Positions 44,600 through 55,215 of a stretch of DNA of 64,000 nt are shown here, piece by piece. Within the stretch, counting starts at the first letter, position 1. Every line of letters starts with the position of its first letter. Position numbers and translations under genes: made by a program. Origin of the DNA: Calliopum simillimum (Eukaryota; Arthropoda; Insecta; Diptera; Lauxaniidae); assembly GCA_951812925.1 (NCBI GenBank), contig OX638370.1, positions 39,993,948 to 40,057,947 of the forward strand. The letters are read 5' to 3'. The notes below the pieces were generated by a model. That model did no database searches. It was given only the letters and a program-made list of their open reading frames with translations, and was not told the DNA's origin.

Positions 44600-45330
44600 T
44601 TAAATTTATCAAAGATTTTAAATGTCAAATTGTCTGTCGTTTTAACATCTGCCGACTTATTTATTAATCTCGTCATTACCATGAGATTATCTTCTAACAT
44701 ACGTCATTGGGATTTAGAATACCGGCACCAAGGTACATAAATTTTGCGTCTCATTTCTGCAGGGCAAGTTCATAGCATATGCTCTTCTGTTTGCAAGTCT
44801 TCTCGACAGAGTCTACGCGAATCATTGTTAACTAGACCCATCTGCTTTAGGTAATAGTTAAGTATACAGTGTCCTGATATTTTTTCAGAGTAGGCTTTTA
44901 CACATATCTTTTCTTCCTTTAACACATTTTGAATTGATAAGCGTTTTAGCCTTCCGTATGCCGATGATAAGGCTATTTTCCTTACATTGCCGAGTTGATT
45001 TTGAAGCTATTATTCACTTCGCAGAATGGTCTTGGGTCTATAAAAGTGTTGTTTTGGCTTAGCAATTTGCCCTTTTGTTGCCTCTATGTCCCTTGTGTTC
45101 TGGTATCCATATTGGCGAAGTACAAAATATTGCCAGACCAGATGTAGTATATTAAATACTTATGCTGTTAAATACATTTGTAAGGACGTTTGACAAAACA
45201 TCCTTAGTTTTTATATCGGTGCGAGATTTTCTCTTATGTAACCATTTTCCGGCGCATAACTTTAAAGCGTGCAACAACTTTTTAGAATCTTTGTAATTCG
45301 AGCCAAGATCCAGCGTTGCTATCTTAAATT
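44600..45330 (-). pseudogene. LINE RNase H and 3' coding end
   Basis: The minus strand encodes I-W-I-P-E-H-K-G-H-R-G-N-K-R-A (about 45110-45065), an RNase H motif. Downstream it encodes S-G-H-C-I-L-N-Y-Y-L and C-R-E-D-L-Q-T-E-E-H-M-L (about 44880-44780), the Cys/His terminal region. The same family recurs at 53150-53720 and 63006-63620 (E-D-L-E-E-A-E-H-M-L-C). Stops and frameshifts throughout. Confidence 0.68.
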
Positions 45331-45781
45331 TTTTAACTCATTTCAAGTCAATCAATTAGTTTACATTGAAACTTGTGTTGTACAATATTGTATGAGCCTT
45401 AAAGTGCAAATTATCTTCTTCAAATAATGTATTTTCATAACAAACTGATACTACCTGCTGGACCCGCCATTACTCTTAACTTTTCTAACTTATTTCTAGG
45501 TCAATACAATAATAAAGCAAATGAATATGTAACATTATTGAAACAACTTGCTGTCATTATAAGCTGCGATAATTCTGTTTTATCAGGCGGATCTGGCAAT
45601 TAAGTATAAATATTTACAATTATTTATATTACATCAATATTATTTAAATCAGTTTATGTAATGCATTCGGTAGACATTCTGTTGAATAAGCAGAAACATA
45701 GAAAAATCAAAGCGCTTGAACTTGAACTTAAGGAGACGTATTTTAAAAACTTTATATTGATAAGACTCACTTATTTGCTGC

Positions 45782-45789
45782 TATAAAAG
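45782..45789 (+). promoter_or_regulatory. TATA box of the 45.9-kb gene
   Basis: TATAAAAG, 84 bp before the ATG. Likely start near 45810-45815 (TCATCT / TCATTA initiator-like), leaving a short 5' UTR of about 55 nt. Confidence 0.6.
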
Positions 45790-45865
45790 CAGCTGGACAA
45801 AAAGTCATCTATATCATTATCATCACTAAATCGCAAACTCACTAACAGTCTATTGACATTTTAAG

Positions 45866-46559
45866 ATGTTGCGAAATATTGCAATTTTGCTACTTAGCGT
45901 TATATTAATAGAACCAGTAGGTGGGCAAAATCCATTAAAATTTGTGAACAGTTTTCACTTTTCTAACCCCTCTCTTACAGCGCTGCAGTCAAACAAATCA
46001 GGAGACCACACGCACTCAACTTGCCGATTTGATTAAAAATTACTTCCCTTCACTTTATGAGAAATCCGTCAAAAACAGTATGTCACTATTCAAAGGTGTA
46101 CTAAAAGATATTGAGATTTTAATGGATAGAGATAAGCGGATTGCAACCAGAGCTACAGATTTCATTAATTTTATTGAAAAAGTTGAAAAACTGGAAGAAC
46201 CTATTTCGTTGAATCAAAGACATGAACTTATCATGGAATGGGATAAAATTTTGGTTGAAAATGACGTCACTATAAAGGAAGATCCTACTGTGATAGATCT
46301 ACTTTTTGATATATCATTGCAGAAAAATGGCTTAGAAACTGAATTAGTGACTGATTTTGTTCATAACTTGATACAATTTGCCAAAGACTTAAATACAAAA
46401 ATTGATGAGCTTTTTAATTCATTACCGGTAGAAGAACAGGAAAAGGAAACGAAATTTAACAATTGGTATAAACAATACAAAAAAGAAGAGTTGCGTAAGG
46501 CAAAGTTCATAATGGTTGAGGAACTGTTGGAAATCTTACAAGAGTCTGGTGATCTGTGA
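45866..46559 (+). CDS. Secreted helical protein of unknown function, two exons
   Basis: Exon 1 is 45866-45916 (17 codons), with a phase-0 intron from 45917 (GTAGGT) to 45980 (CTCTTACAG) and exon 2 at 45981-46559. The product is 209 residues. Residues 1-17 (L-R-N-I-A-I-L-L-L-S-V-I-L) form a signal peptide that coincides with exon 1. The mature chain is highly charged, Lys/Glu-rich and predicted by eye to be almost all helix, with a single cysteine near its start and no membrane segment or known motif. ATTAAA lies at 46653. The pattern of signal exon, tiny intron and TATA promoter is common in fly secreted stress, salivary and reproductive proteins, but I recognise no family. Joining at the alternative donor (GTGGGC) would put exon 2 out of frame, which supports the chosen junction. 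Confidence 0.75.
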
Positions 46560-47044
46560 TATCATTTATGGATGTTTTTCGTATATTTATTGTATTACTA
46601 AAGCACAATATTTCTTGTCCTAAAACTCATTTTTTGTATAAACAAATGAAACATTAAACATTTTGAAGTGTGTTATTGCAAACTTTTAAGATACCATATT
46701 AAACACCATTCTTTCAGGATATCGATTTTGAAAGAAAACCAATGTATATCGTTTTTATTTAGCCATACAAGGTGCTACCAACGCAGTAGGAGAAAGAGCG
46801 GTCAAGTAGACATGATATTAGGCCGTCATTGAGTGGCAACTGCCCTACTGTCTACCCTTCTTTCGTCCTTTCTTTTTTACCTATGTTGTCATTCGACATC
46901 AAGGCATGGCACTTACATTAATACAGAGAAGGCAGCAAAGCAGGTCTTCTATGATCGCTTCTAATAAGAGACGACAGAAACAGGCGTGCTGCCTTACCTT
47001 CTTTCTTTTTTACAAATGATGTCACTAAGCACCAAGACCTGATA
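46560..47044. other. Intergenic, with a short duplicated block
   Basis: 46926-46961 (gaaggcagcaaagcaggtct...gatcgcttct) recurs around the second mariner (47795-47816 plus 49115-49125). No gene. Confidence 0.5.
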
Positions 47045-47776
47045 CGTAGGTTGCCTTTTATATTTCGGGATTGGGCAACCCTAATGTTGTAATCTGGCAA
47101 TTGCTAGCTCTATCGTAAAGTTTGACATTTTTGAGGTTATAGGTAGTCAGAACATTTTGACATACGAGCGCTATTTGTATTGTTTACAGTAACTTAAAAG
47201 ATTCATCTCGCCCAAAAAATGGAATTAAATCGTGAAAATTTTCGCCCGACTATTTTTTACAACTTTCGACGTGGATTAACTCAACAACAGTGCATCACTG
47301 AACTTAATTCAATTTTTGGCGATGAAGCTCCATCAAGGACCAGTGTTTATCGATGGTATGGTGAATTCAACCGAGGTCGTAGTTCACTCCAAGACGAATT
47401 TCGTGAAGGTCGTCCAAAATCAGTTGTTGTTCCGGAAACCATTGATGCTGTGCGCCAACCGATATTGCAAGATCGTCATGTGACCTATCGTGAGATAGAG
47501 ACAACCTTAGGCATTAGTGGGACCAGCATACATTCAATATTGCATGAACACCTGGCCGTAAAAAACGTTTGTTCTCGTTGGAAGGCCCATAATTTATCAA
47601 CTGCTTAAATTTTCAATGGAAAAATTGATTTTCTTAACTCACTGTAAACAAAACAAATAGCACTTGTACATCAAAACGTTGTGAGTACGTTTATGTCAAA
47701 CTTTATTATGGTGTTGCCAGATTTTAGCTATTGACATTAGTGTTGCCCAATCCCGAAACATAAAAGGCAACCAACG
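47045..47776 (+). mobile_element. Internally deleted mariner A
   Basis: A 732-bp element flanked by TA (47043-47044 and 47777-47778). Inverted ends CGTAGGTTGCCTTTTATATT.../... run about 33 bp with few mismatches, through the ATTTCGGGATTGGGCAAC block. Retains only the 5' half of the transposase gene. Confidence 0.85.
47219..47608 (+). pseudogene. mariner A transposase, N-terminal half only
   Basis: A 129-residue frame covers the two helix-turn-helix units of a mariner (F-R-P-T-I-F-Y-N-F-R-R-G-L-T-Q-Q-Q-C; V-T-Y-R-E-I-E-T-T-L-G-I-S). It then ends at a deletion after C-S-R-W. The DD34D catalytic domain is absent. It is open and could make a DNA-binding-only protein. It is related to, but clearly distinct from, the mariner at 47819. 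Confidence 0.82.
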
Positions 47777-47818
47777 TATGAATTATTCCACAAAGAAGGC
47801 AGCAATGCAGGCCCTCTA

Positions 47819-49112
47819 CGTGGGCTGCTCGATATATTTCTGGCCTAATAATGAAAATGCGAATATTTATCATCAAAAATGGTTTTATTGTTTTTCAAAG
47901 TATTCTCCAGCATGATTTATACACTTTTGCATGCAATCAAACCAATTGTCGAAGCACTTTTTCCACGCAGATTGAGACACCTCCAAAACATGGTTTTTGA
48001 ACGCTTCAACAGCATCTTCTGGCGACGAAAATCATTGACCACGCATTTTTTTCTTGATGTGCGGGAATAAAAAGAAGTCATTGGGTGCCAAGTCAGGGCT
48101 GTACGGCGGATGACCCATCAATTCGACGTTTTGGCCGGTCAAAAAGGCGCTGGTTTGAGCAGATGTGTGAGAGCTCGCATTGTCATGGTGAACAATGATT
48201 CGTCTTCTCTTATTCGTTTTTCGGATTTCTCCGAAGACTTCAGGCAAACAAATTGTAGTGTACCACTCAGAATTGACTGTTCTACGTTGCACAAGAGGAA
48301 CAGTCGCCACATGACCAGTTTTGACGAAGAAACGGGCGACCATTTGCTTCGAAGTGCTTCTTCCACGTACAACTTTCGTTGGATTTGGCTCGTCTTCGAA
48401 GACCCACACGGTCGATTGCTGTTTTGTTTCGGGCTCATACTCATAGATCTCTGATTCGGCACCTATGACAATCTTATAAACGTCTTTGAAGCACCGCGAT
48501 CGTTTTTTTTTCAACATTTCTTTGCACCAATCGGCACGATTCTTTTTTTGAGCGATTGTGAAATTGTACGGGATCCAACGAGAACAAACCTTTTTTGCGA
48601 CCAGCTGTTCATGCAAAATCAAATGTATTTTAGTGAAACTAATGCCCAAGAATGCCTCTATCTCACGGTATGTCACATGATAATCTTGCGTTATAAGTTC
48701 ACGCATGGCATCAATGTTCTCTGGCGCAACGGCCGTTTTTGGATGACCTTCACGGAATTCGTCTTTGAGCGAGCGTCGGCCACGATTGAATTCATTAAAC
48801 CAGTTTTTCACAGTGCTATAGGATGGTGCTTTATCGCCATATAAAGATTTAAGTTCAATGATGCACTCTTGTTGTGATAATCCACGTCGAAAGTTGTGAA
48901 AAATGATCGCACGAAAATGTTCACGAGTTAATTTCATTTTTTTGCCAATTTGATTTTTTCAAGTCACTGTAAACAACACAAATGATGGTCGTAAGTCAAA
49001 ACGTTCTGAGTACGTTTATGCTAAAAAATATCAAACTTTCCAATAGAAATGTCAGATTGCACCTGGCAACACTTAGTGTTGCCTAGGCCAGAAATATATC
49101 GAGCAGCCTACG
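47819..49112 (-). mobile_element. Full-length mariner B
   Basis: A 1,294-bp element flanked by TA (47817-47818 and 49113-49114). Ends are CGTGGGCTGCTCGATATATT / complement, matching over about 28 bp with one difference. Full normal mariner length, transposase on the minus strand. It interrupts a copy of the 46926 block. Confidence 0.9.
47885..48937 (-). pseudogene. mariner B transposase with one nonsense codon
   Basis: Starts at 48937 and is open for 301 residues, then has a TGA (48032-48034) where the family has an Arg codon. It continues in the same frame (F-S-S-P-E-D-A-V-E-A-F...G-E-Y-F-E-K-Q) to a TAA at 47885-47887, giving a 350-residue span typical of mariner. The change fits a CGA-to-TGA transition. 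In the DD34D triad the first Asp is lost (G-A-E-S where relatives have G-D-E-S, about 48460). The second (H-H-D-N-A-S-S-H) and third (S-P-D-L-A-P-N-D) are intact. The copy is therefore catalytically dead as well as truncated, but otherwise little decayed. Confidence 0.88.
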
Positions 49113-49927
49113 TACTATCGCTTCTCATGAGTCAATCTTTGCATAATCGACATCTCCGATTTTTATGGAAATTGGTGAAAAGTTACTGTATGACATACAT
49201 ATAACTGTGTTAAAATGATTTCCTGAAATTCCAAAAATTTCCAAGATGGCGGCCACGGGAAGTTCGATCGAACTTTTGGATACTTTTTTAAAGCCATTTT
49301 GGGGCTTGGAGCACCCTGTTTATTTTTTTTTTAAATATTTTTATTTAAAAGTAAATTTAATTATAATTATTTTCCGACCCTCAAAATCGTGGTATCTTTG
49401 GGGTTATCAAGTTATGAGCTTTTAAAGTAGTTTAGTGTTGGGTTACGTCGTTGGTGTACGTGCGCTACCATATGAAGTTGGCACTGTTTGGACGGAATTT
49501 TTATTTTTTTTTTTGACTTCTAGAAAAAATTTTGGTAAAACATTTTTGTAAAATATTTAAGCCCATTATAACAAAGTTTTTGGAAAAGTGGGTCAAAAAG
49601 ACCCATAAAAATGGGATATAATGGGTTGAGGTGTTCCAGAAGACTAACATAAAATCAAGTAGGTAACAACTTTCTGGAACATCTTAACCCATTATATCCC
49701 GTCGCAAGCCTCCAGGGCTAGGAGGAATTTTAAAAATTTATCTGATTCAAAAATCCATAAGAGCCTTTTTTGAACTAATTTTATTTTAAGGAACCTCAAG
49801 TAATCAGCATCTTTGGTTCTTAGTAGGACCCCATTGGAGGTAATTTTATGGGTTCGCATTGTGTTACCCCAAGAATAGATGGGAGAATCTCCGAAAAATG
49901 TGCCAATTTAGTCAAGAAAAGAAAGAA
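49113..49927. other. Non-coding stretch
   Basis: Contains an inverted pair around 49560-49630 and 49660-49705 ('gggatataatgggtt...gttccagaaga' versus 'ctttctggaacatcttaacccattatatccc'). The AACCCATTA-ATCCC motif also occurs near 30770. Probably ends of an unnamed repeat. No gene. Confidence 0.4.
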
Positions 49928-50215
49928 TTAAACAAGATCTTAAAATGGTTTATGTTGACTATATGAAAATTATACTAATTTTATGAACTTTAGTCATTGT
50001 TTTGCAAGAATCGAAAATTCCATGCATTTTCCAACTTAGAATATTATGACAATTAGGAGACATATGTTTCGGTTACCGCCACGTGGCCATGTTCAGTAGT
50101 TTTTTCTCTTCTCCTAATTGTCATAATATTCTAAGTTGGAAAATGCATGGAATTTTCGATTCTTGCAAAACAATGACTAAAGTTCATAAAATTAGTATAA
50201 TTAAACAAGATCTTC
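49928..50215. repeat. Near-perfect ~100-bp palindrome with hammerhead-like centre
   Basis: 49968-50072 and 50109-50201 are inverted copies with almost no mismatch (tatactaattttatgaact... to ...attatgacaattaggaga). ATTAAACAAGATCTT occurs as a direct repeat at both ends (49928-49942 and 50201-50215). The ~36-bp centre reads, on the minus strand, CTGAACA...GGTAACCGAAACA, similar in plan to the 44.4-kb motif but with the CTGANGA core altered. Confidence 0.75.
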
Positions 50216-52009
50216 GAAAATAACCAGATGGCAACGCAGCGGGGTTTATGGACAACCCATAATCATAAAAAGGAAAATTTGTTCAACAAGTTTAATGAAT
50301 CAATAAACAACAATGTCTCGTGAGAGTACCATTTTACCGGAGTTAATTTGACGGGAGAGTGACAAAATGTGGCAAAAGTAGTAATAGACCAATTATTTTC
50401 AAAAAAAGTTGAAACTGGTGGATAGCCACTCTAATTGTTTATTGATTCAATTATATAAAGATAAAAGAATTTGTATAGCTATATAAAAAAATTGTATAGG
50501 GAAAATGACACACATTTGCATTCTTTACAAAATTTTTAAACTTTTTAAGAAAATAAACGCACTAACACTCACTATCGAAAAACCAAAACTGACTGAACGG
50601 AAAAAGAACTGAGTCTCCTCTTTCTATTCACTTTCAGTTCTCGTTTTACTCAATATTTAAAAAATTATAATAATATGCAAAACAGGCAAACTAAGTGCAC
50701 TAAGAAGCGGTTAGGGACAGCAAGGAGAATGACTTTTTAACACTTTATGTTATAATTTCATAGTAAAATATATACATAGAACTATTTTTTTTAAGCTAGT
50801 CGTATAAAGCTCTTGTTAAGTATCTGCATTTAATAGTCAAATTTTAAATTTAAACATGGTTTTGAGCCCCGGAACATTGAATGGTACATTTTTTGGAGAA
50901 TCACACAGATTTCTTAGTATTCGAAATGCTCAAATAAATAAAGTCTTTTGATTTTCCAGAAGACTTTCAAAGCTATATGATTTTTTAGGGGCTATCCATT
51001 AAGTATGTAAGCTATTTTTGTGGGGAGGGGTAGTGAAAAATCTTACGGTTTTTTTGGGGGTGGGGCAACGCAATATCTTACGTAGGATTCATAATATTAT
51101 CATCATATTAAAGTAGCGCATACATACAATAATTAACTTAAGTAATTATAGATTATACAATATCAAAACTTTTCAATAGCGATGAGCAAAATCAGTTTTG
51201 GCCTTAGAAATTTTTTCGAGACTAAAACGCTGATATAATTTCATGATCAAGACTTAAATTCCAAGATCAAAACTGCTATGGTCTTGACCTTAGTAAATAT
51301 GATAGTCAAGACCAAGACTGGAATTTCATTTATCAACACGAAATTTGGCATCTTAAAAACACATACATATGTTTTGAAAAATGAGGTTCGGAAGCATCTA
51401 AAGATTTTTTGAACCATTTATCTTCAAAGCCACAAATTCTACAGCTTAGTTACTCCCCTTTGAGTTGAACATAGGGATTATTCAATATGTATGAATTTGC
51501 GTTTCTACCATGAAACATTTGCCTGTTAGATTTTAGTTAATACCCCGTCTTAATTTTAGTTTAGACCCCAAAAGTATTGTTAACAGTCTCTAAGACCCGG
51601 ATTCACAGTCATTAGTTAACAATTGACAAGGGTTTAATCAACAAAATTTCATTTGCAGTCATTATTTAATCATAAGTTAAGTACACAGATTTCATTGGTT
51701 AACTATTAGGTTAACCATTATCTTAAACTGCAATAGAGAAATCACGGCAGCCTGAGGAAATTCCCCGGGAATATTTAATCACGATAACCCCTAATATGTT
51801 TTCAAAAAATCAACAAATTTAGCAGTGCTGCCAAATGTTTCTCTTATACTTTGTATTAGTTAACCAAAGCACTCTAAATATGAAACATTAGTTAAACTCT
51901 TATGACCATTTTAGCTAACTAATCAAATCTTAATGGTTTTTTTCTGATTTCGAAAAAAAAAAAAAAATAGTCAACAAAAGATTCTGCATCTACATATGTA
52001 TGTAAGTAC
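50216..52009. other. Non-coding stretch 3' of Synaptogyrin exons
   Basis: 50690-50910 repeats 35165-35320. 50985-51090 is a GGGGCTATCCATTAAGTATG...TCTTACGTAGG-type repeat end. 51180-51370 is related to 19355-19510. 51590-51930 has repeated 'agttaac / ttaacca' blocks. No final Synaptogyrin exon recognised. Confidence 0.4.
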
Positions 52010-52755
52010 CTTGTTGCTGTTGACCAGTAAACGGTGACGCACTATATTGGTCATCATTATCCATTGAATAGCTGGTGTATGCCTGCTGATGCACAACATT
52101 CGCTGGATCTGTTTCAAATGCTGAAGTAAACTCATCGCCGGCACCAATGAGAAAACGTTTATAGGCTAAAAATGCGCACAAAGCCTGGAACAGAGAATGC
52201 AAAATGAAATCAAAAGTACAAAGAAATTAATTAAAATGTAAACAGAACAACTTACTGTACCCGTACAGTACAAGGCGATTAGTTATTGCGCCAACTTACC
52301 CATGTGAAAATTGAAAAAAATGAAAATACAATGGCAGCCTGCATATTGCCAACGCCGATGCCACCTGGTGGCATAGGTGCTGAACTCCATTGTGACCATA
52401 AATACAAAAAGGATACAAAGTACATGAATGTCCAGAGTGCTATTTGTTAGCGAACGAGTAAACAAAAAAATAAATTGCAGTATTAAACGATTGCTTCTTC
52501 TTCATTTGTAATTTTTATTTTACCTGAAAAGCCCATATCCGCCATCACGTAACGTTTTCTACTCTTCACCGATGACATACGTTCAAAAAGATACTCGCCA
52601 ACGATAAATGCGATTGACGCCAGAAAACCAAAGACTCCAATTGTGTTGCCATATTTGCATGCCATCGCATCGCCATTATATAGACAGATATCCTTGCCAT
52701 TTTCTTCCCGCCAGCCCTCCGATGATATGCAACCAAAAACAACAATTGAGAAAAG
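52010..52755 (-). CDS. Syngr: Synaptogyrin, three internal/3' exons
   Basis: Minus-strand exons: 52755-52524 (232 bp, preceded by TTACTTCCAG), 52439-52300 (140 bp) and 52184-52010 (175 bp, then GTACTT). The two introns are 84 and 115 bp, with GT/AG ends and compatible phases. The protein matches Drosophila Synaptogyrin almost residue for residue in places (C-K-Y-G-N, G-V-F-G-F-L-A-S, M-S-S-V-K-S-R-K-R-Y-V-M-A-D-M-G-F-S, Y-K-R-F-L-I-G-A-G-D-E-F-T-S-A-F-E-T-D-P). Synaptogyrins are four-span MARVEL-domain proteins of synaptic vesicles that aid vesicle biogenesis and exocytosis. Exon 1 here holds TM1 and TM2, exon 2 holds TM3 and part of TM4, exon 3 holds the rest of TM4 and the Tyr/Gln-rich cytosolic tail. 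The N-terminal exon is not found up to 64000. Read through the last donor, the frame stops after five more residues, a possible short isoform; otherwise a last exon lies elsewhere. Confidence 0.93.
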
Positions 52756-53149
52756 CTGGAAGTAATTAAAGTAAATTGTTTGAAAAAAAAGAGTAAAGAA
52801 CATAATGGGTACATTTCATTGTACAAAAGTTGTTGTAGCCATGCGTATTATGGGGTAATTATGGAAAAAGTTGTTCCATTTCTTTTTATTGTAAAGTTTA
52901 AAGCCAATTGTTTGCATTTTAAATGAAAATTTAAAAAAAAAAATTAAGAACAAAAATTTCAAAAAATTTTGTTGTATCTGGAATAAATATTTGTCAGCAC
53001 TTTAAATTTTAAGAAATGAATTCGGTCACGACATAAGGAGGTACATATATATTACCTTAATCACTAAATTCATCATACTAGAGTTCGCCTTGCGCCTGCT
53101 CTGTTTGGACCCAGTTATGCGTCAGAGCATGTCTACGGATTTCATATAT
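52756..53149. other. Synaptogyrin intron sequence
   Basis: AT-rich, with the pyrimidine tract and acceptor of the 52755 exon at its low end. No exon seen. Confidence 0.5.
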
Positions 53150-53720
53150 GTCAAGTGACTTCAAAATCCATAATGGCATTTTCAGTATATTCACAACTAT
53201 TTTGGGAGTGTTTTGAATTTATGCAAACCTTATACAGAAAGACTGATGTGTCTCTAATCTGGATAGAAAGACATGCGGGACATAAAGGTAACGAAAGAGC
53301 TATAAATACTTTTATGTGCTCAGAACTCTTCTGCGGAGCAAAGCATGGATTCAAAAACAACTTAACTAAATATTGCAAGCCATTTTAAGCCTCAGCACAA
53401 CAGACACTAAAACCTACACTGAAATAATGTTATGTCATTCTAAACTTAATTAACATCTAAAGAAGATGGGTCTAGTAAATCACGATTCCTGTGGACTCCG
53501 TCAAGTGGATTTGGAAACAATAGAGCACTTATCCTGCTGCAATAAGATGCAGAATTAAGTTCCTAGGAGCTGGTATTCTAGATCTCAATGACTAAGATAA
53601 CATTAATCCAATGACAGTGACGTGATTTATGAACAGTCTAGAACCATTCTAATGGGAAAAGTGGTTGTACAAAACATCTTTTAGGTCGTAATGCAATCCA
53701 TAGCCTTTTAAAAAATAACT
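53150..53720 (+). pseudogene. LINE RNase H/3' end (same family as 44.6 and 63 kb)
   Basis: 53155-53388 is open and encodes V-S-L-I-W-I-E-R-H-A-G-H-K-G-N-E-R-A, an RNase H motif with Pro-Gly changed to Glu-Arg. The following 300 bp aligns with 63380-63600 (aagatggg, 'gcagaattaagt.cc.agg', 'tctagagc..ttctgattgggaaa') but is out of frame. Confidence 0.66.
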
Positions 53721-53786
53721 ATACCTATCTAAAACTTACATAAAAATATGCTCCAACATGTACTTTACAGAAAGAAAACATTCTGA

Positions 53787-54481
53787 ATGTATTTGCATAT
53801 ATACCATTGCTTGAGCTCGAATCGGATATTTTTGTTTTCTGACATTGATAGATCTGAAAAAAATCAACTTATTGTTACTGGTGACTTTAATCTTTGTGGA
53901 GTTTCTGGTTGGAGCGAGAAGGTGATCATCATTATTTGTCTCCTTTTAATGTTTCGAGTCCTAGTGAATTATATGTATTGTAATTGATAATTTTTTAGAT
54001 TTTGGACTATCTCAAAGTTATAATTGTTTCAATTCCCTTAACAGGCTATTAGACTTAGTTTTTATTACAAATAATATTAATTTTAATATTCGAGTTTCTC
54101 CTTTTCCAATATCTGTTGTAAGTGTGCACCATGTTCCACTTGAAATTGAAGTGTCCTTTTATACACAAATATCTTTCAGTTCCCATAGTATCTGGAAATG
54201 TTTGTTTCAACTTTAAACTTTGTAATTATCTTTCAGTAAACAATGCTTTGAGTGAAATTGATTGGGATATTGAATTTGGCCAACGTGATATCATGGAGTG
54301 TTTCAGAATTTTAATAAAAATTATTTTCGAAATTTCAAACAAATATACCCCCAGGGTCAAGAGTTATGTTTATAAGCTTCCTTGGTACACAAAAGGTTCG
54401 AAAAAACTAAAAAACCTTCGATCAAAATTTTATAAAAATTTTTGAAAACTAATTTAAATGTTTATTTTTTAAAATATAGAC
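53787..54481 (+). pseudogene. LINE 1 endonuclease part
   Basis: Degenerate apurinic-type endonuclease domain: V-T-G-D-F-N-L (catalytic D/N, about 53880) and V-H-H-V-P-L-E-I (the S-D-H-type site with Ser/Asp changed, about 54125). The linker to the RT (L-P-W-Y-T-K, L-R-S-K-F-Y-K-N-F) reaches the N gap. The RT continues at 57436 after an insertion. Confidence 0.68.
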
Positions 54482-54681
54482 NNNNNNNNNNNNNNNNNNN
54501 NNNNNNNNNNNNNNNNNNNNNNNNNNNNNNNNNNNNNNNNNNNNNNNNNNNNNNNNNNNNNNNNNNNNNNNNNNNNNNNNNNNNNNNNNNNNNNNNNNNN
54601 NNNNNNNNNNNNNNNNNNNNNNNNNNNNNNNNNNNNNNNNNNNNNNNNNNNNNNNNNNNNNNNNNNNNNNNNNNNNNNNNN
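54482..54681. other. Assembly gap (200 N)
   Basis: Exactly 200 ambiguous bases. It is adjacent to a tandem array and lies inside the element inserted into LINE 1, so the true length is unknown. Confidence 0.99.
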
Positions 54682-55215
54682 GTAGAGGCTTTAAACTTTC
54701 GATTGGTATATAATTTTTTCCATTAAACAGATTTTTTTAACATTTTAAACATTTTTTTTTAAACACATAGTGCAAATTTGGGGTATTGACCTACCTTTTA
54801 AAGCCTGACAACCCTATGCCTTGCCAGGAAAAAAATAGGCAAACCCTACTTTAACATATGTAGAGGCTCTAAGCTTTCGGATGGTAATATAATTTTTTTC
54901 ATTAAAACAGATGGGTGCAAATTTGTGGTGTTTTGGCCGACCTTTTAAAGCCTGACAACCTATGCCTTGCCAGGAAAAAAATAGGCAACCCTACTTTAAT
55001 ATATTGTAGAGGCTCTAAACTTTCGAATGGTATATATTTTTTTCATTAAACAGATGGGTGCATTTTTTCGAAAAAATACACTTTTCAATATGGATGAACC
55101 ATAGCCTTGCCAGGATTTTTTTAGACAACCTACTCACCAAAATGTTTCTAAACGTATTAACCTTTCATATAAAATAGGTTTCATCATTAAACAGATGGGT
55201 GCAAATCTCTCCTTA
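54682..55215 (+). repeat. Satellite-like array, ~140-180-bp unit
   Basis: Units start GTAGAGGCT at 54682, 54860 and 55006, with a diverged fourth from about 55137. Shared blocks are 'cattaaacagatgggtgcaa', 'ccttgccaggaaaaaaatag' and 'gcaaccctacttt'. The array abuts the gap and probably caused it. Confidence 0.82.

Noticed and set aside
45917..45980. Alternative donor at 45921 for the 45.9-kb gene
   Set aside because: It would join exon 2 out of frame and give a stop within about 16 codons.
48110..48844. Plus-strand frames of 98-114 residues
   Set aside because: Antisense shadows of the mariner B transposase.
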